A stretch of DNA of 64,000 bases from positions 88,381-152,380 of the forward strand of contig JAANBB010000058.1 in the NCBI GenBank assembly GCA_014621425.1, given 5' to 3'. Below the pieces are notes generated by a model that saw nothing but the letters and a program-made list of their open reading frames with translations, searched no databases and was not told where the DNA came from. Of this stretch, positions 46,601 to 59,216 are shown piece after piece; the first letter of the stretch is position 1; each line of letters begins with the position of its first letter. This stretch comes from Cylindrodendrum hubeiense. Taxonomy: Eukaryota > Ascomycota > Sordariomycetes > Hypocreales > Nectriaceae. A program made the position numbers and the translations under genes.

Positions 46601-49600
46601 AGGCCTTGGTTCGTTGTTTGACGTTCCAGGATTGGCGTCGTCCGCAGCTTACACGGCCTGCCTCTGCCACCTGATACCATGTCGTGGCCTGTCACGGCTC
46701 GCCGTGGCCTTGTATCGGAATCTCCCCAAACCACCAACTGCATGTCTGTCAAGAATTGCGTCAAGTAGACAAGGCCAAGTAGCAAGGTGTGAGCTTCGTC
46801 ATCTGCTCGACGGCCGAGTTGTAGCGGTGTGCTTGGTGAGCGCCATGACCTCGCATCGCGTCAACATGGCACCACATCACATATCACACGTGTGACCTCA
46901 ACCGGTTGCCTTGTTCTGCCGTGCCCCTTTGTTGCGGTGCTGTACGGTTTCCAGCTGTGCAAGGCTGGCTTCTCATCAGAAAGGGGACACGCCGAGGGGA
47001 TAGGCATATCTTGGCAGCTCACCATCTCCTAGGCTCCAGCCTCTCGGACACCGCGGCCGCTAATTGAGGCCGGTGCGCCGAGCCATCTCCATGACGCTCC
47101 CGCGGATCTGACCCGAGAAATTGGCCAATTCATCCATCGCCCACCAAGATATTGAAGCCTGGCCCCGTTTCCACCTAGAATTATTCCATGGCTGGGATCC
47201 CAACCATGCTCTGCCTCATTTCCCCACGCGGACAAGGAGCACCCCTTGCTCGTCCTCGCATCAATGATGTGCAGCAGGCCCAAGCGCCCGCTACCAAAAG
47301 GGCGTGTCGTTTGAAGTTCGGCCGTCTCAGACAGACCCTTTGCAATTCCACCGGTTACCAGGTTAGCATCCGGTCCCAAGATGCAGCGCGTTGCGGCGGC
47401 TGTCTATACCTGGTCCTTCCGCGGAGCATGGGGCGGCGCCGAGCCCTCGCTGAAGTCTGTTCCATATCCGGCAGGGAGCGCCAGTGGGCGGGAGTTGGCC
47501 TGCTGCGAATCCCGGCCGATTTTGGGCGAAGTAGCGTGTCGTGAATAGATTGCTTCAATTCCACGGACTTGGGTCGGTAGTGGAAGGAGTGCGTAACCGC
47601 CCTCACCCTGGAAACCAGTATCAGGAGCATCGCCTTTTTTCGGTTGGGCATATAGCTTGGCAAATCATGCGGCTATCCCGGAGACCTGGGACACGACATG
47701 TTGGGCTCCGGGCTCGCGCCTCCAGGGTGTACACTGTAGCATGTCGGAAACCCGTCGTGAAGAGATGAAATGTTCATGGGAGTACCGGCAGGTCCGCAAT
47801 AACTAGTAGATGCAGCGCGTAGATGGGTACGGCTGCAAGAGCTTACTCGACTGACTCGGGGCCGTCTCAGATTGCCGCTGAGGTTCCGTGCGACGATTGG
47901 GTCTGGTCCCCGGTGTCGCATCATCCTGTTGGTCTGGTTCGACTTACATGGCGGCCAACACACACGCGTTCAAGCCAACGGGCTGCAGCAGAGGGCGGGA
48001 GAGCTACTACTAGGCCCAACATTTCAAAACTGACCTAGGAGCACTTTGCAGACGCGCTGGGCCACAGCTGGGACGGCGGTTGAGTGGCGACATTCCGACT
48101 TGGGGCATCTAACCCGCCCCTATCACGGTGCCCATCCGTAGACTGCGGAGCGCCTATCGCCAACTCGAGTTGGCCGGTTGATACAACTCGAGCTATTTAC
48201 TGCCGTGCCTGCCGCGCGCCCAGAGGCCTACCCTCCGGGCGGCAGACAGCACAGGACTAAGACCTGCATAGGCCCGGAGGCCATCACGACGCAGCCTACC
48301 AGACACTGGGCAACGGGTCCTCGCCAGGGCGCGGCCTCAAACTCTGCATCCATGACGCATGGGTAAAGCTGTCGTCAGCATTCAACCGCATTGCATCGCG
48401 GGTCATGAGCGATGAGCGATGAGGGGAATGCAGCGGCAGGCGCGCAAGAGACGGGCGCTCCCGCGCTACATCCGCACCACTTGTCCGGTCGGAATTCCGG
48501 ATCCGGATGAGCCATGGCAACAAGGCGTTCAACGCGGGATGCTTATGTGTATCGCACATCGAAATGCGCCATCCGCCTAGGATGTGGGCAGCATGGATTG
48601 CCCGATAGGGACCGTTTGGCAATTGCATAATCACTCTTCGAGCAACCCTCTCTCCAGTTTTCTGCGGGGGCGCAGGCGGGAGGATGGCTCGTGCAGCATG
48701 CCCTTTGCGCAATTAAGGGACGAGGAACTGGTCATCCTGGGATCGATCGAGGGCAGGATTGATGGGAGCCGGATCATGTAATGTTACCCAACTTGTAGGC
48801 GCGTGACCCAGACTGCGATGTTTCGGTACGGGCCTCTCCGAGTTCTTGGTCTGTGATACCTCAAGCTGGACTCTGGCTTAATATGAGGCTCAAGTTGGAC
48901 TGGCCGGGAGTCGAGTGGGTTCTCTCTGCCGAAGCCAACCCAATTTGCAATCAAATGTGCCGAAAGTACATTACATTGACAAATAAATGAGGGCAATCCT
49001 GTCGCTGAAGACGCCGCCCCCGCGTCCGATTGCTCGATGGATCTGGCTTGTGCCCGGCTTGGACCGGCTTCAAGAATCCCGAGCATTCGCCTGCCTAGTC
49101 GCTCCATCAAGTGAAGCCGTGTCACGTCGGGCCAATCTCACAGTTGTGTTGCTGTGCCACTTGTTGCTGGCATGGCATTGCATGGCTGCATCACATCAGC
49201 TGCCCGTCCGCAATGACGCGATAGGCTGCATGCTGAGATTGGACGGCGACACGTTGCGTCCTGGTCGAGGGCAAGCCGCCCGAGTCGCGATTGAGCGCCA
49301 CGAGAGGGAGCAACCCGATGACTCTCTAGGATTCGACCGCAAACCCGTTGCATGCTGCAGCTGCCTGCCAGGCGGGCAGGCTTGGTGTGGTTGGGTTGTC
49401 GTTCCACAAAGGGGTTGACCTTATGGTGCGTCGCTTTAGACGGGCACGTGGTCACGGCCCATCGTATAATCGAAATTGAGGGCGTGTTGGGTGTAAGTCT
49501 TGGTACGGGATGGCCGGCATTTTCACCGTCATACATGGCCCTTTTCTACCACTGAGGAACCGGACCACGCCAGCCTCGAATGAGGCACAATAGAATGGTC

Positions 49601-51080
49601 AGGCAGGTTCCATCTTGGCCCCAAGGAATTCTTGGCAGACATGCATCTCAACTAGTCCTCAGGGGGAAGGAGACGGTAGCATTTCGTGTCTTTGTGTATG
49701 CGTTTCGGAGAGTGGGCACTGCGGAGCGCATCACGCCCCATGAGGGCAAAACGAAGAGCCACGAGGGGAGCCCGATAACGACAGCGATTGTACAGTAGCC
49801 AGCGCACGATGACGGGTCCGCGATAAGATACATACAACGTAGGTCAGCGTTTAGATTTCACGAGGCCTGGGGTTCGGTTTCGCAAACCCGCGTATAGCAC
49901 TAGCATTCGGTCAGAGGGGCGGGGCTTGGCTTACCCTTGAACCAACACTTTGGGTAATTGCCGACGCGGCCCCTATTGCAGCTCAGCTCGCGGAATGAAG
50001 GGAGCTGTTTTGGCCCTTGGGACGCGCCTGGGCCAGAGCAAACAGGAATGCCGAGCGCAGCATCCCGCCGGCGCGAGTCAAGGTCCGAAATCTGATACCA
50101 GAATTGTATGTGGATGAATGCGATGTGAGTGCGACGCGATGCCATGCGGTGCGGTGCAGTGCAGTGCAGTGCGTGTGTGTTTGATGTGCAGGACAAGCGA
50201 TGCCAACAACTAGTTAGCATCCAGCCAGTTAAGCAGGGCTCGCGAAGCTCTAAAGGTGTGTTGGGGGCGGTAAAAACTGTCCCATTCCAGCCTGTCCATG
50301 CTCGCCGCGTGACACCCTCCACACCTGCTTTTGCATCGCAACGCTGCATCGTTCTCGGGTACCTTTTCTTGCTCCGCGCGTCCCGCCCTGAGTTTCTGAG
50401 AACCCCTACGTCACCCTGTTGCGTGGTGCGGGACCAATCACGTCACTACTCTTGGCTAGGGAGTGGTCACTTCCAAGCGCCCACATTAATCTCTGCGGTT
50501 GCGACCAAGGCAAAACCGTGCGGTCTCTATTCTGGCCCTGCCGCCGGTGATCACTGACTAGGCAGCAAATCGTACCCCGGATTTGGACCAGTTTGAGAGT
50601 CCGAATTGTGGGTGATGGCGTTGAAGGCGTTGGGCGGACATGGGAAGTGGTGGGCGCTGCCTGTCCCATCTGTTCCGCAACTCGATATGATCGAGTCCCA
50701 GATAAGCAACGGCCCTGTCGTCGACCGCACCGGAACAATCAACGTCAGTTTGCTCACTCAAATCCCATAGACACCAGTGAGGCGGCCCCGGACCCATGTC
50801 TCACAGCGGGGGGCCCTTGAGATCACCCTAGGGACCGGGTATCGGCACCACTTAATGTCTCAGCCGATTGGGTAGATTGCGGGACGGGAACGTCATTCCC
50901 CCACGTCGCACACTTCCCTCTGCATCCAGCAAATCACAGCCCTCGCAGCGGCTATGCCTGGCCCAGCTCGTCGGTGCATTTCGACAGCGACATTGCTTTT
51001 GTGTTTCGTTGTCACTGGGTTGTCAGTGGGCGGCGAGCCCCCGTGCCGCCTTTCTCCTGAACGGCCTCCAGCAACCTAAG

Positions 51081-51133
51081 GACCACTGGAGTGGTCGCTG
51101 GAGCGGTCGCTGGTAGTGGTCGCTGGAGTGGTC
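51081..51133. repeat. Tandem GGTCGCTGGAG-type repeat
   Basis: Four imperfect units of about 11-13 bp in the gene desert. Confidence 0.6.
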
Positions 51134-52391
51134 CGATGGGCGATGTCTCATTGGAGCTGCTCATCGCATGGCAAACACCGCATGTGATGTGATGATGTCG
51201 CCATGGCTGCCTCTGGCTGTCTGCGGCGATCCGGCCGTGTCCAGTTATCTTCTTTGTCACCGACGCAAGGTGCGCTCGCCAAGCGGCTCCGCAACGGGAC
51301 TCGCTCAGCGACACCACATGATCATGATGGTGATTGTCCAAATGTCGGTGTATATCGGGATTCCGATGAATGCTGACCCGCGAGACTCCGCAATTGGACT
51401 CGACCACTTCGAAACGGCGCGGCACGGGCTGCTCGCACAAGCGACAGAGGTGGACAGGTCCACCCCCGGGTCGCCGTGATGTGCAATGCAGAGTCGCTAC
51501 GCCACAACATGGTTGGAGAGTGTCGACGCAGGGTTCACTCGACGGCCCAGAGGATAGATCTTGTTAGTCTCCATCCCGCGCTGGGCGGGTGTTGGCTCTG
51601 GTCCGAGAGTGCGTTCGGAGAGCGCTTCGACTTCCGCGGGCGCTGGCGATGGTACCCCCGGATTTCCCGAAGGCCAGTGTCTCATCAGCTCACTTGACGT
51701 GGATGGCAGGTTGCAGTGATAGAGCCGAATAAGCACAATCGCGGGACTTTGCTGATGGCGGGGCACTGACAAGGCTGCAGAGACGTGCTGCACCTAAGGT
51801 TCGTGACAGAGGCGGGGGTCAGACTGACGAGTGACGACTGTCGAAAGGCGACGGATTCTGGTTGTACTGTGCGGCCGAGATACCCAAACGGGGACCCACT
51901 ATGCCATCCTAGCTGCAGCTCTCCATTCTCCAGGCATGTTTTTAATGCCCACACCCCCCATGCTCCTGTACGTACATAGTAGTACGTAGCTCCTCACCAC
52001 CGGCGCCCTGTCTCCCTTTTTTGTTTGGCTGGAGCCCACGGACAAGGAAATGACGGGAGTCGGCGCCAGAGGATCGACGACGTGATGATCTCATTCCGCC
52101 TGTTGGCTGTCCCAGGCGTTTGTTTCAAGATGTTCCGGCCCCAACCCATTGTCTCTGTCCTCGAATCAGACCGCCGGCGGCCGAACACTGTCGAGCCCAT
52201 CGCAATGGCGGGTGTGCCACTGGAACCTGGGACCTGGGACTTGGAGAGGGGCTGAAGGTCTCGGTCTCGGGGACATTTGCTGCAACAAAAGTTTTTTCCC
52301 TTGCCATGACGCCTTGCCAACCCAACCCTCTGGGGCCCTTGGACGCGATTGGCCTTTTCCCCACATCCCTTTTTTCCCGGACGGTACCTTG

Positions 52392-52437
52392 CCATCTGGG
52401 CATGTCTGGGCATGTCTGGGCACATCGCCGTCTGGGC
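52392..52437. repeat. Tandem GTCTGGGCAT repeat
   Basis: Three to four imperfect ten-base units in the gene desert. Confidence 0.6.
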
Positions 52438-52780
52438 CGCTCGCGCCTAGGCATTGCGGCCATCATTACCGCCCCTTTGTGTGTCGCTCAGCCCAGCCGT
52501 GGCGAGGAGGGCACGGGGAAGCACACGCTGGAGCCGGACGTGACGGTGGTCAAGAGGCTCCCACCCTATCACCTATCGGTGGCCATGTCAGGCTATGCCA
52601 TGTCAGTTGTGAGGCATTGCAATATCCGCTAGATCTGTAACAGTCGAAATAGACGGGAGAGTGCTGCCACGTCACTTGGAGTGGATTTGATGCTCCGTTA
52701 CCGTCGCTCTTGTGTTTCGCTGACGGACCCTCGCTCGCCTGGGGTGCAGCTGCGGACGAGGATGACGATGCGAATCACGT

Positions 52781-53011
52781 CTAAATTTGAGCATCACATT
52801 CGCACGCACACCTTTTCCATTCGCACTCGCTGGGTACATGTGTTTGTATGAGTCTACCACGCTTCGCAATGTACCACTGTCCCAACTTACAGCATTGAGC
52901 CCACCTGGAGTTGGTGCGTGCCTGCGTGTCTCGCACTCTAGGTGAGAACAGAGTTTCCAACCACATAAAAATAAAAAATAAAACATAAACAAATGGTACC
53001 ATGCACCTCAT
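52781..53011 (-). CDS. Possible small ORF with hydrophobic N-terminus and cysteines
   Basis: From ATG at 53011 the frame encodes about 76 residues. It begins with a strongly hydrophobic, Phe/Val-rich segment coded by the AT-rich island, and then a basic region with seven cysteines counted over the whole ORF. This resembles a small secreted cysteine-rich protein, but the hydrophobicity may simply reflect T-rich codons. A strong GTAAGTTG donor inside it and a CCCAG about 60 nt on allow an alternative, highly basic spliced tail. I do not recognise a family. Confidence 0.15.
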   Translation of the reverse strand: MRCMVPFVYVLFFIFMWLETLFSPRVRDTQARTNSRWAQCCKLGQWYIAKRGRLIQTHVPSECEWKRCACECDAQI

Positions 53012-55077
53012 GAAGTGATACAACGTCGCTATTATTATTAGACTTTGTCTTATTTATTTTAGTAGAGATATTATAAGCCATTGCCAGCTTTTAAGACGTA
53101 TTGATGCGTGCAAATGGTCGTAGGTGTGCGTGTGAATGGCTGTGCTCCTAAATTTACTACGCTGCAGCGAGCTCCCTGCCCTATACGGCTGAACCCTGTT
53201 CTGCTCGACCAAGTAGCTGGTGCACCACCCGTCGTATTGTCGACGGGCGTCGAAATGAGACGGCGGGGAACCAAACTCACCAAGGAATATCTCGTCAGCC
53301 GCCAGCAAGGAACAGCTCGCTTGCCCAAAGTTGACAGCACTGGTCTGTCCAGGGCTGAGCATGGGTCACATTTTCCCAGAGCAGCGTCTGCCCCGTGGAT
53401 CGAAGGCCCTCTGTTCGGTTCCGCGGTAGTGGGTACGCGGACATCGCCCGGGCACGCCAGCGAGCAACGTGCGTCCTGTAGTTGTGGACTGAAAGGTCCG
53501 GAAGTTAGAGGCTGCAGGATGAAGGATGGCGGTGCGACAATCTGGCTTTCTGGGTAAATTTGGGACTACCTCCCCGGGTCGAGACGTGAAGTAGTCGGGG
53601 CTAAGGGCGGTCTCAAACAAGCCGCCCACAGGTCCTTGCCTGGATTCCCTGCCCAGACCCGTTGCGGGCGTGGCAGCTGAGAGTTGCTAGAGGGGACGAG
53701 TCGCGCTAACAGCCTGAGCGCGCTGTGGTCGCGCCCGTTTGAACTTGTCCAACAGAACCTGGCGGAAGAGCAGTGCGATGATCGAAATAGAGAGGCGTCG
53801 GCCACTGCGAACCTTGATACTGGGGATGCAGTTGGGCATGTGAGACGCGTCGCTGGGTCATTCCCAGGGCGCTTGCATCGTGAAACACAATTTAGAATGT
53901 GGCAGAGTGTGGGTTGGGTCAGCTACAGGCTGCTAACAGGCTGCTGCTGGCCTTTCACGATTCCCTCAATTTTCACGGAGCAGCGCCAGGCCAACCGGGG
54001 GCCAACTCAAGGCAGACATTGCATTCAGGGCAGAGCGAGTGTTGGACAACTTCTTCCACGACCCACCCGACAAGGCAGGATCGGGAACAGGGTGTGGTGC
54101 ACATGACCATCACCCCGTATCTCCTTTGAACTTTTTTTCTGCTAGTCTCGGGTGTTTTTTCCTTCTTGCTTGATGGAACTGATATCGAACACCATGCATC
54201 GCGTTAAGCTGAGGTCATGGCTTGGGCTCAAATGCTCGGCCGGCGAGCTCCAGCGCGCTACTCTGGTTCCTCGCTTCCGTATGAGCCGGCGCGCTGGGCC
54301 TTTGCTGACCGCTCGCGACGGCGCTGGGGCGACGACTGCACTGGCAGCACGAGGTTCCCAGCCCCTGACGCCGATGTTGGGCAACTCGTCCAGGGCCTGG
54401 GGCAAGGCCAGGAGATCGATTTGGCCGGTACCTGGCTTCGCAGCCTATTCGTGGTGTCGGCCAAGGTACCGCGACCGGCCTGCTCGTCCCCCTTGTCCAG
54501 GCGATAAAGGGGGGTGGCAAGATTCGGCCAGGCCCTGTCGGCAGATCCTTGTCTTGGGTGCGCCGGGCACATGGCGAGGTACCGGCCGAGGCGGGTACAC
54601 ACAAACGGGTACGGTACCTTTTGGCCTTGGAAGCTGGAACTTGGAGGCGCCGCTCATCATCTGGCTGTCCCCCCCGGTCATGGAATTGTTCTTTTTCTGT
54701 GACTATCCGGGGGCCGGACTGCCCTGGTCTCACATTCGCGCTCCCTACCTTACCCAGGTCATCTTGGTCTTGGCCTGCTGACCGACGGCGCCGGTAACTG
54801 TCAACTGGCTCCCCCGAGTACGAGCATCGTTAAATGCAGTGCGGAGTACGAGCAACACTCCGACTATCAGCTCCCAAGTTAGCATCTCGTACCTCGTACT
54901 GGCCTTCGTGCCTGGGGCGGGGACTAGCCTTGGGCCTTGCTCGGGCCCTGTTTGGGCTTCTCGTGGTACTGTACCGTAGTACTTGACCGTGCCGCTCTGT
55001 TGGTTCCGCGCCTCTGCGCCTCTGCATCTCTGCACCTCTGCTTTGCCCACAACCAAGCTAGGAGCTACCTGACGTCG

Positions 55078-55317
55078 ATGAAGCTAGGAACCTCGTTTGC
55101 CTCCCTCGTGATCATGCCCTGGCTCGCCCTTGGCGCACCCAATGGGAATGAAAAATTTCTTGACCGACAACAAGGGAAAAGAAAAATGCACGATGAAAGG
55201 GACCTAATCCAGTCGTTCGGCCGCCTGCTAGTGTCCGACCCCCTCCATCCGATCACTAAGCATAGCATACACTCGCGCTCGTATCTCATTAGCTCCAGCC
55301 GTGCAGTCCATGCTTAA
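55078..55317 (+). CDS. Putative small secreted peptide precursor (79 residues)
   Basis: Starts at ATG 55078 with MK, a hydrophobic stretch (LGTSFASLVIMPWLALGA) and an ALGA/P junction that looks like a signal-peptidase site. The remaining ~59 residues are polar, have no cysteine and contain a dibasic GKRK, a possible Kex2-type site. No homology is recognised. It is the best-looking signal peptide in the desert, yet random ORFs are common here and there is no independent support such as introns or a clear promoter. It would be a small secreted protein or peptide precursor if real. Confidence 0.25.
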   Translation: MKLGTSFASLVIMPWLALGAPNGNEKFLDRQQGKRKMHDERDLIQSFGRLLVSDPLHPITKHSIHSRSYLISSSRAVHA

Positions 55318-56280
55318 ACCTTTGGGATGGCATGATTGACATGACAGACAGCATCTGCCGAGGCGGCCGTGTACTCGAGGGCAACGGGCAAGACTCCGAA
55401 TGGTTGTTCCGTGGTCCATCGTCATTATTCGTCTGTTGCTCATCATCTGGCGGCGCGACACCCCTTTGCGCACTGCCCTCCTGAACATTGGCCGAAACGT
55501 TACGGCTCCTGCGGATCACTCCGGGACCGCATGCCTATCGTTTTCTTGGTGCGCCGTGCTGGAATTACGAGCTGGAGGGATAGGCAGATCCTCATGCCTC
55601 ATGGCCAGGCTAACTTGCGCGATCCGTGAACCGGAACGAGGAGGGACGAAGATGGCCAAGGAGCTTGCCTCTTTTCTCGCTTTCTTGTCTCTCTCCTCGG
55701 TTCCTAATCTCCTCATATCTCACCGTCATTTACGGTACGGCATCCACGCGCCAAAATATGGTTGGCCTCGTTCTCTCCCTTTCCATCCCACACCCGGCGA
55801 TAGATGGAAAGTATGAATGGCGTTTTCCCCACCACCAGGACATTGGGGCCTTGGGCTTAGGCTCGGGCTCGCTGACTGAACTGCCAGCTGGAAGCCAGCG
55901 GAAGAGGGGGGGGGGGACTAGGTTGGATGGGAGAGCTATACTAGACCGACCTTTTGGTAGTCTGTCCCACCTCTTGGCGCCTCGCTGGCTGTCCACACTC
56001 AGAGTCACACTGCCGCACTCTGAATAGACGAAAGACGGAAAAGTGAAAACTCCGACAGACGGGGGCGAAGGACGGCGCCGGAAGACGCCAATTGGAGACG
56101 ACGCAAATAATAATGGACCCGTCATCCAATTCTCTCGTTCATCCTCCCACAGAATCACACTGCCTGGTGTCCCACTACCATCATCATCCATCATCCATCG
56201 CCCTCCATCGCCCTTCAGGCGCATTGGCGGATCCGCTTCCTCTCGCCAGGCCCAGCCCCAAGCCCCCCCTCCCGTGCCAG

Positions 56281-56281
56281 N
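56281..56281. other. Undetermined base (N)
   Basis: Single N in a C-rich run within the gene desert, marking an assembly ambiguity. Confidence 0.99.
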
Positions 56282-56925
56282 ACCCCCCAAGCTCCTAGGT
56301 CCTCCAAGCCTCAATCCCACTACCCAAAAAAAGGCCACCACGGGCTTCAGGGCATTGAGGCTTCAGGGCTTCCAGGGCTCCCCTCACCAAAAAGTGCACC
56401 AGGAACCCCACCAACGCCAAGTCACTACATCATGTTTGAGCCCAGTGCAAGCCCCATCGTATCGTCATTCAACCACGTTCCGTCCCCATCCATGCCACAC
56501 AGGCGCACACACACCACACTGACTTGTCTCTCTCTCCCTCTTACACACGGATGGATACACCATCATTCGCAGACTGGCGTCCTTCGTACACAGCGTTCCC
56601 CCCGGACCCATGCTTAGTTGGCCATTATCAAGTCATGCCCATCATCCGTCATTCCCTCCATGTCACCATGCCATCCCTTCCCACTCGCATTGGCTGTTGT
56701 CCAGGCTCGGTCAGCCATTCCTAGCGGGTTGCTATCTTCCTTCTGCTGTCCTGCGTAACTCGTAACTACCTAGGTGTAATGTAATGACGGGGACTGATGC
56801 GAGCTCTACCGCTGCCGGGGAGGGGAGCCTGCGGAGAGGAGGGGAGGGGGGTTGGCTCTGCTGCACTGATGGATGCCTTGCGCTGCGATCCATCCGGCAC
56901 TCGCCCACGTCGGTGACTAACACCA

Positions 56926-56972
56926 TGACCACGACGCCCACGACGCCCACGACTCCCACGACTCCCACGACT
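56926..56972. repeat. 9-bp tandem repeat CCCACGACT/G
   Basis: About five units of a nine-base sequence in the distal upstream region of the PLC gene. Confidence 0.7.
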
Positions 56973-59143
56973 GTGTAGCCTTGATGCGCTGTGCGGGTGC
57001 TTGGGTGCGTTGCTTGGGTACTGGGTGCTGTGCTGTGCGGTGCGGTGTGCTGTGCGCTGGGCTGGGCTGTATCATCTGGGCCGCCCTGGCCCTGTCAAGT
57101 CCGTGCCTTGGCTCGTTCGCCCTGTTCCTGTTCTTACTGCCCATCTCGTGATATGTCGACGCCCTGTATCACCCTGGCGACCCCCTTTCCCCTTGCGAAC
57201 AGGGTTTGTCGGGGAGCATCTGCACCTGGGAGCGTGCCACTTGGGCCCTTTCTTACGCCCACCCTCGCCGTCACCAAGGCCCTGTGGCCGTGTGGCTCTC
57301 GTCCATCCGCTCTCCCTCGCCGTCTCCCTCGGTCTGTCAATCCCTCACCCTTTTCTCCCTGTCGTCGGCCCCTCCCACTCTCCCTCACACTGACGCTGTT
57401 CTTCGGCGAGCCACACGCCCCCCCGGTCGCTCCCCAGTCCCCAGTATCGTCTACCCCCCGTCACTCACAGTCCCAGGCCCCAGTCCCCCGTCCCAAGCCA
57501 AAGCAATCAATCAATTCTCTGCCTCCCCCCCCGCCCCTGGTTGCCTGCCCACCCTGTGGCTCTGGCTGCGTCGCTGATGCTTGCTGCTGCTCCTCTGCCT
57601 CTACGCTCCACGCACTGCGCGCTGCTGCTCCTCCCAACTGAGACCGATGAGCAGGCATAGGCTCAGGCACAGACTGGACAGGCACCGCCAGCGCGCACGC
57701 TCTCGTGTCGTCCAGCGCTCCAAATAAAGAAGGCCTTCTTGGCTGCTGTCCATCCCGCCATAATTTCCCGGACCCCAGCCCAGATACAAGACGCTCCCGC
57801 TCCCGCGCCCAGCTTTGCCTCTTGGTCCTGCTTCCACTTAAAGCGCCCTACTCTCCTCCCTCCTTTCCCACCTGGGAATTACCTTTTTTTTTTCTGCCCG
57901 TTGACCTACTGGACCTATCCTCTGGATTTCCCACCTTTGCCCCCCGAGCTACTACTTGCCACTACTTATTACTACCTTGACTCCCCCCAATTCTACTACC
58001 CACCCACGCCAGCTCCACCAATTCTACCACCAAACTACAACCTCAACCTCGAGAATCTTTCTTTCTGTCTGCCTCGGCCTCCATCCTCAACACTCAACAG
58101 ACAGATTCACGGACAGACACACGCCATTATCGCCCTCTCACTCGCCGCAACTGCACCAGACCTGCCCGAGGAATACTCAGCTGCAAAGTTGCAACTTCTG
58201 GAAGATTTGCGAGCGATCCGCGATCCCCGACCTACGATCTCGACTTTGTTCCTCAGTATCCGCATTGGGTGACTCAGCGAACGCGCCCTTGCAACTTCAA
58301 CCCTTCAACGCCGCCGCCATTGCCAGGCCCTGTCCCGGCTTCACCTGACCTCTCTGCATCTGCGACTGTATCTGCGGCTCTGCGCCAGCGGCCAAGTCCC
58401 AGAACCCACCGACCGCGCTTCCCGTTGTGGCGGCTTTCTCACCTCTCCATCTCCACCAACAGCACCCGGCAAGAACCGCCTCCACGACGTCTCGCGAGCG
58501 TCCCGAGCTGCGCAACCTGACCACAGACCTATCGGAGGAGGAAATTGCTGGAAAAAGGCCCCGGAGGACCCGCCATTCTGCGTTGATCGAATTGCCAATT
58601 GCGCGTTTGCTGGACGACGCCAACTCACCACGAGCCGTGACCCTCGACGGGTGCTCTATCTTGACTTCTCTTTTTTCGGCCTCGCCTCCGCGCTCTGCGC
58701 TGCACCGCGCTGTGCCGTGCTGCAGTCACCCGCCTCCCCACGGACCCGAGGCTGCCCTACTCCAACCAACACCCCGAGGCGGCCCAAAAGCAGCCACCTG
58801 CATATCCCACCTCTGCCAGCTCACCACGCTGCCACGAACTTGGCACGTCTCCGCGCATCAGATCGGCCTCGACTGCACCTCCACAGCTCCCACTCCACGG
58901 CTGGGCCTCGCTCATTGCGGCCCACTTTACGGCGCTCTCGTGCTGCATTCGTCCCTGCATCCACGTTGATACCTTCGTCCGTCCACGCCCTCGCTCAGTT
59001 CCCGCGGCATCTCGCCTGACGTTGGCTGTACCCCAGGTCCACGACCACCGCTCCAACAGGAGATCGCCCTTTGCAACTGATTCTTCCCCGCAAATCACTG
59101 CCCCAAGCCCGTCCCACCATGGCTCCTCATACTGCCTGATATC

Positions 59144-59152
59144 TTATATATG
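59144..59152 (+). promoter_or_regulatory. Possible TATA box of the PLC gene
   Basis: TTATATATG lies about 70 bp before the PLC ATG at 59217. If it is the TATA box the leader is very short; if transcription starts further upstream in the CT-rich 57.7-59.1 kb region, three ATGs (59119, 59150, 59169) open upstream ORFs. Confidence 0.35.
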
Positions 59153-59216
59153 TCGACGCAACCTTCAGATGCGCCCTGGCTCACTCACATAGTGCAAACA
59201 CCTTACAAGCACTGCC

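Larger units (their letters stand above)
39518..59216. other. 19.7-kb gene desert between Zw10/Dsl1 and PLC
   Basis: AT-rich to about 40.4 kb, then mostly GC-rich with abundant CpG to 59.2 kb. None of the many ORFs of 60-200 residues has a recognisable domain, and few start with ATG in a good context. There are no RT, transposase or Zn2Cys6 motifs, no RIP-like AT-rich decay and no tRNA or 5S rRNA that I can see. It holds several micro- and minisatellites, one AT-rich island (52960-53085), homopolymer runs (C near 46065, G near 55910) and one undetermined base at 56281. Low-confidence ORFs inside it are listed separately. Confidence 0.5.

Noticed and set aside
54152..54781. 209-residue ORF in the gene desert
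   Set aside because: Overlaps equally long ORFs in other frames, has no domain and starts without a good ATG context; typical of GC-rich non-coding DNA.
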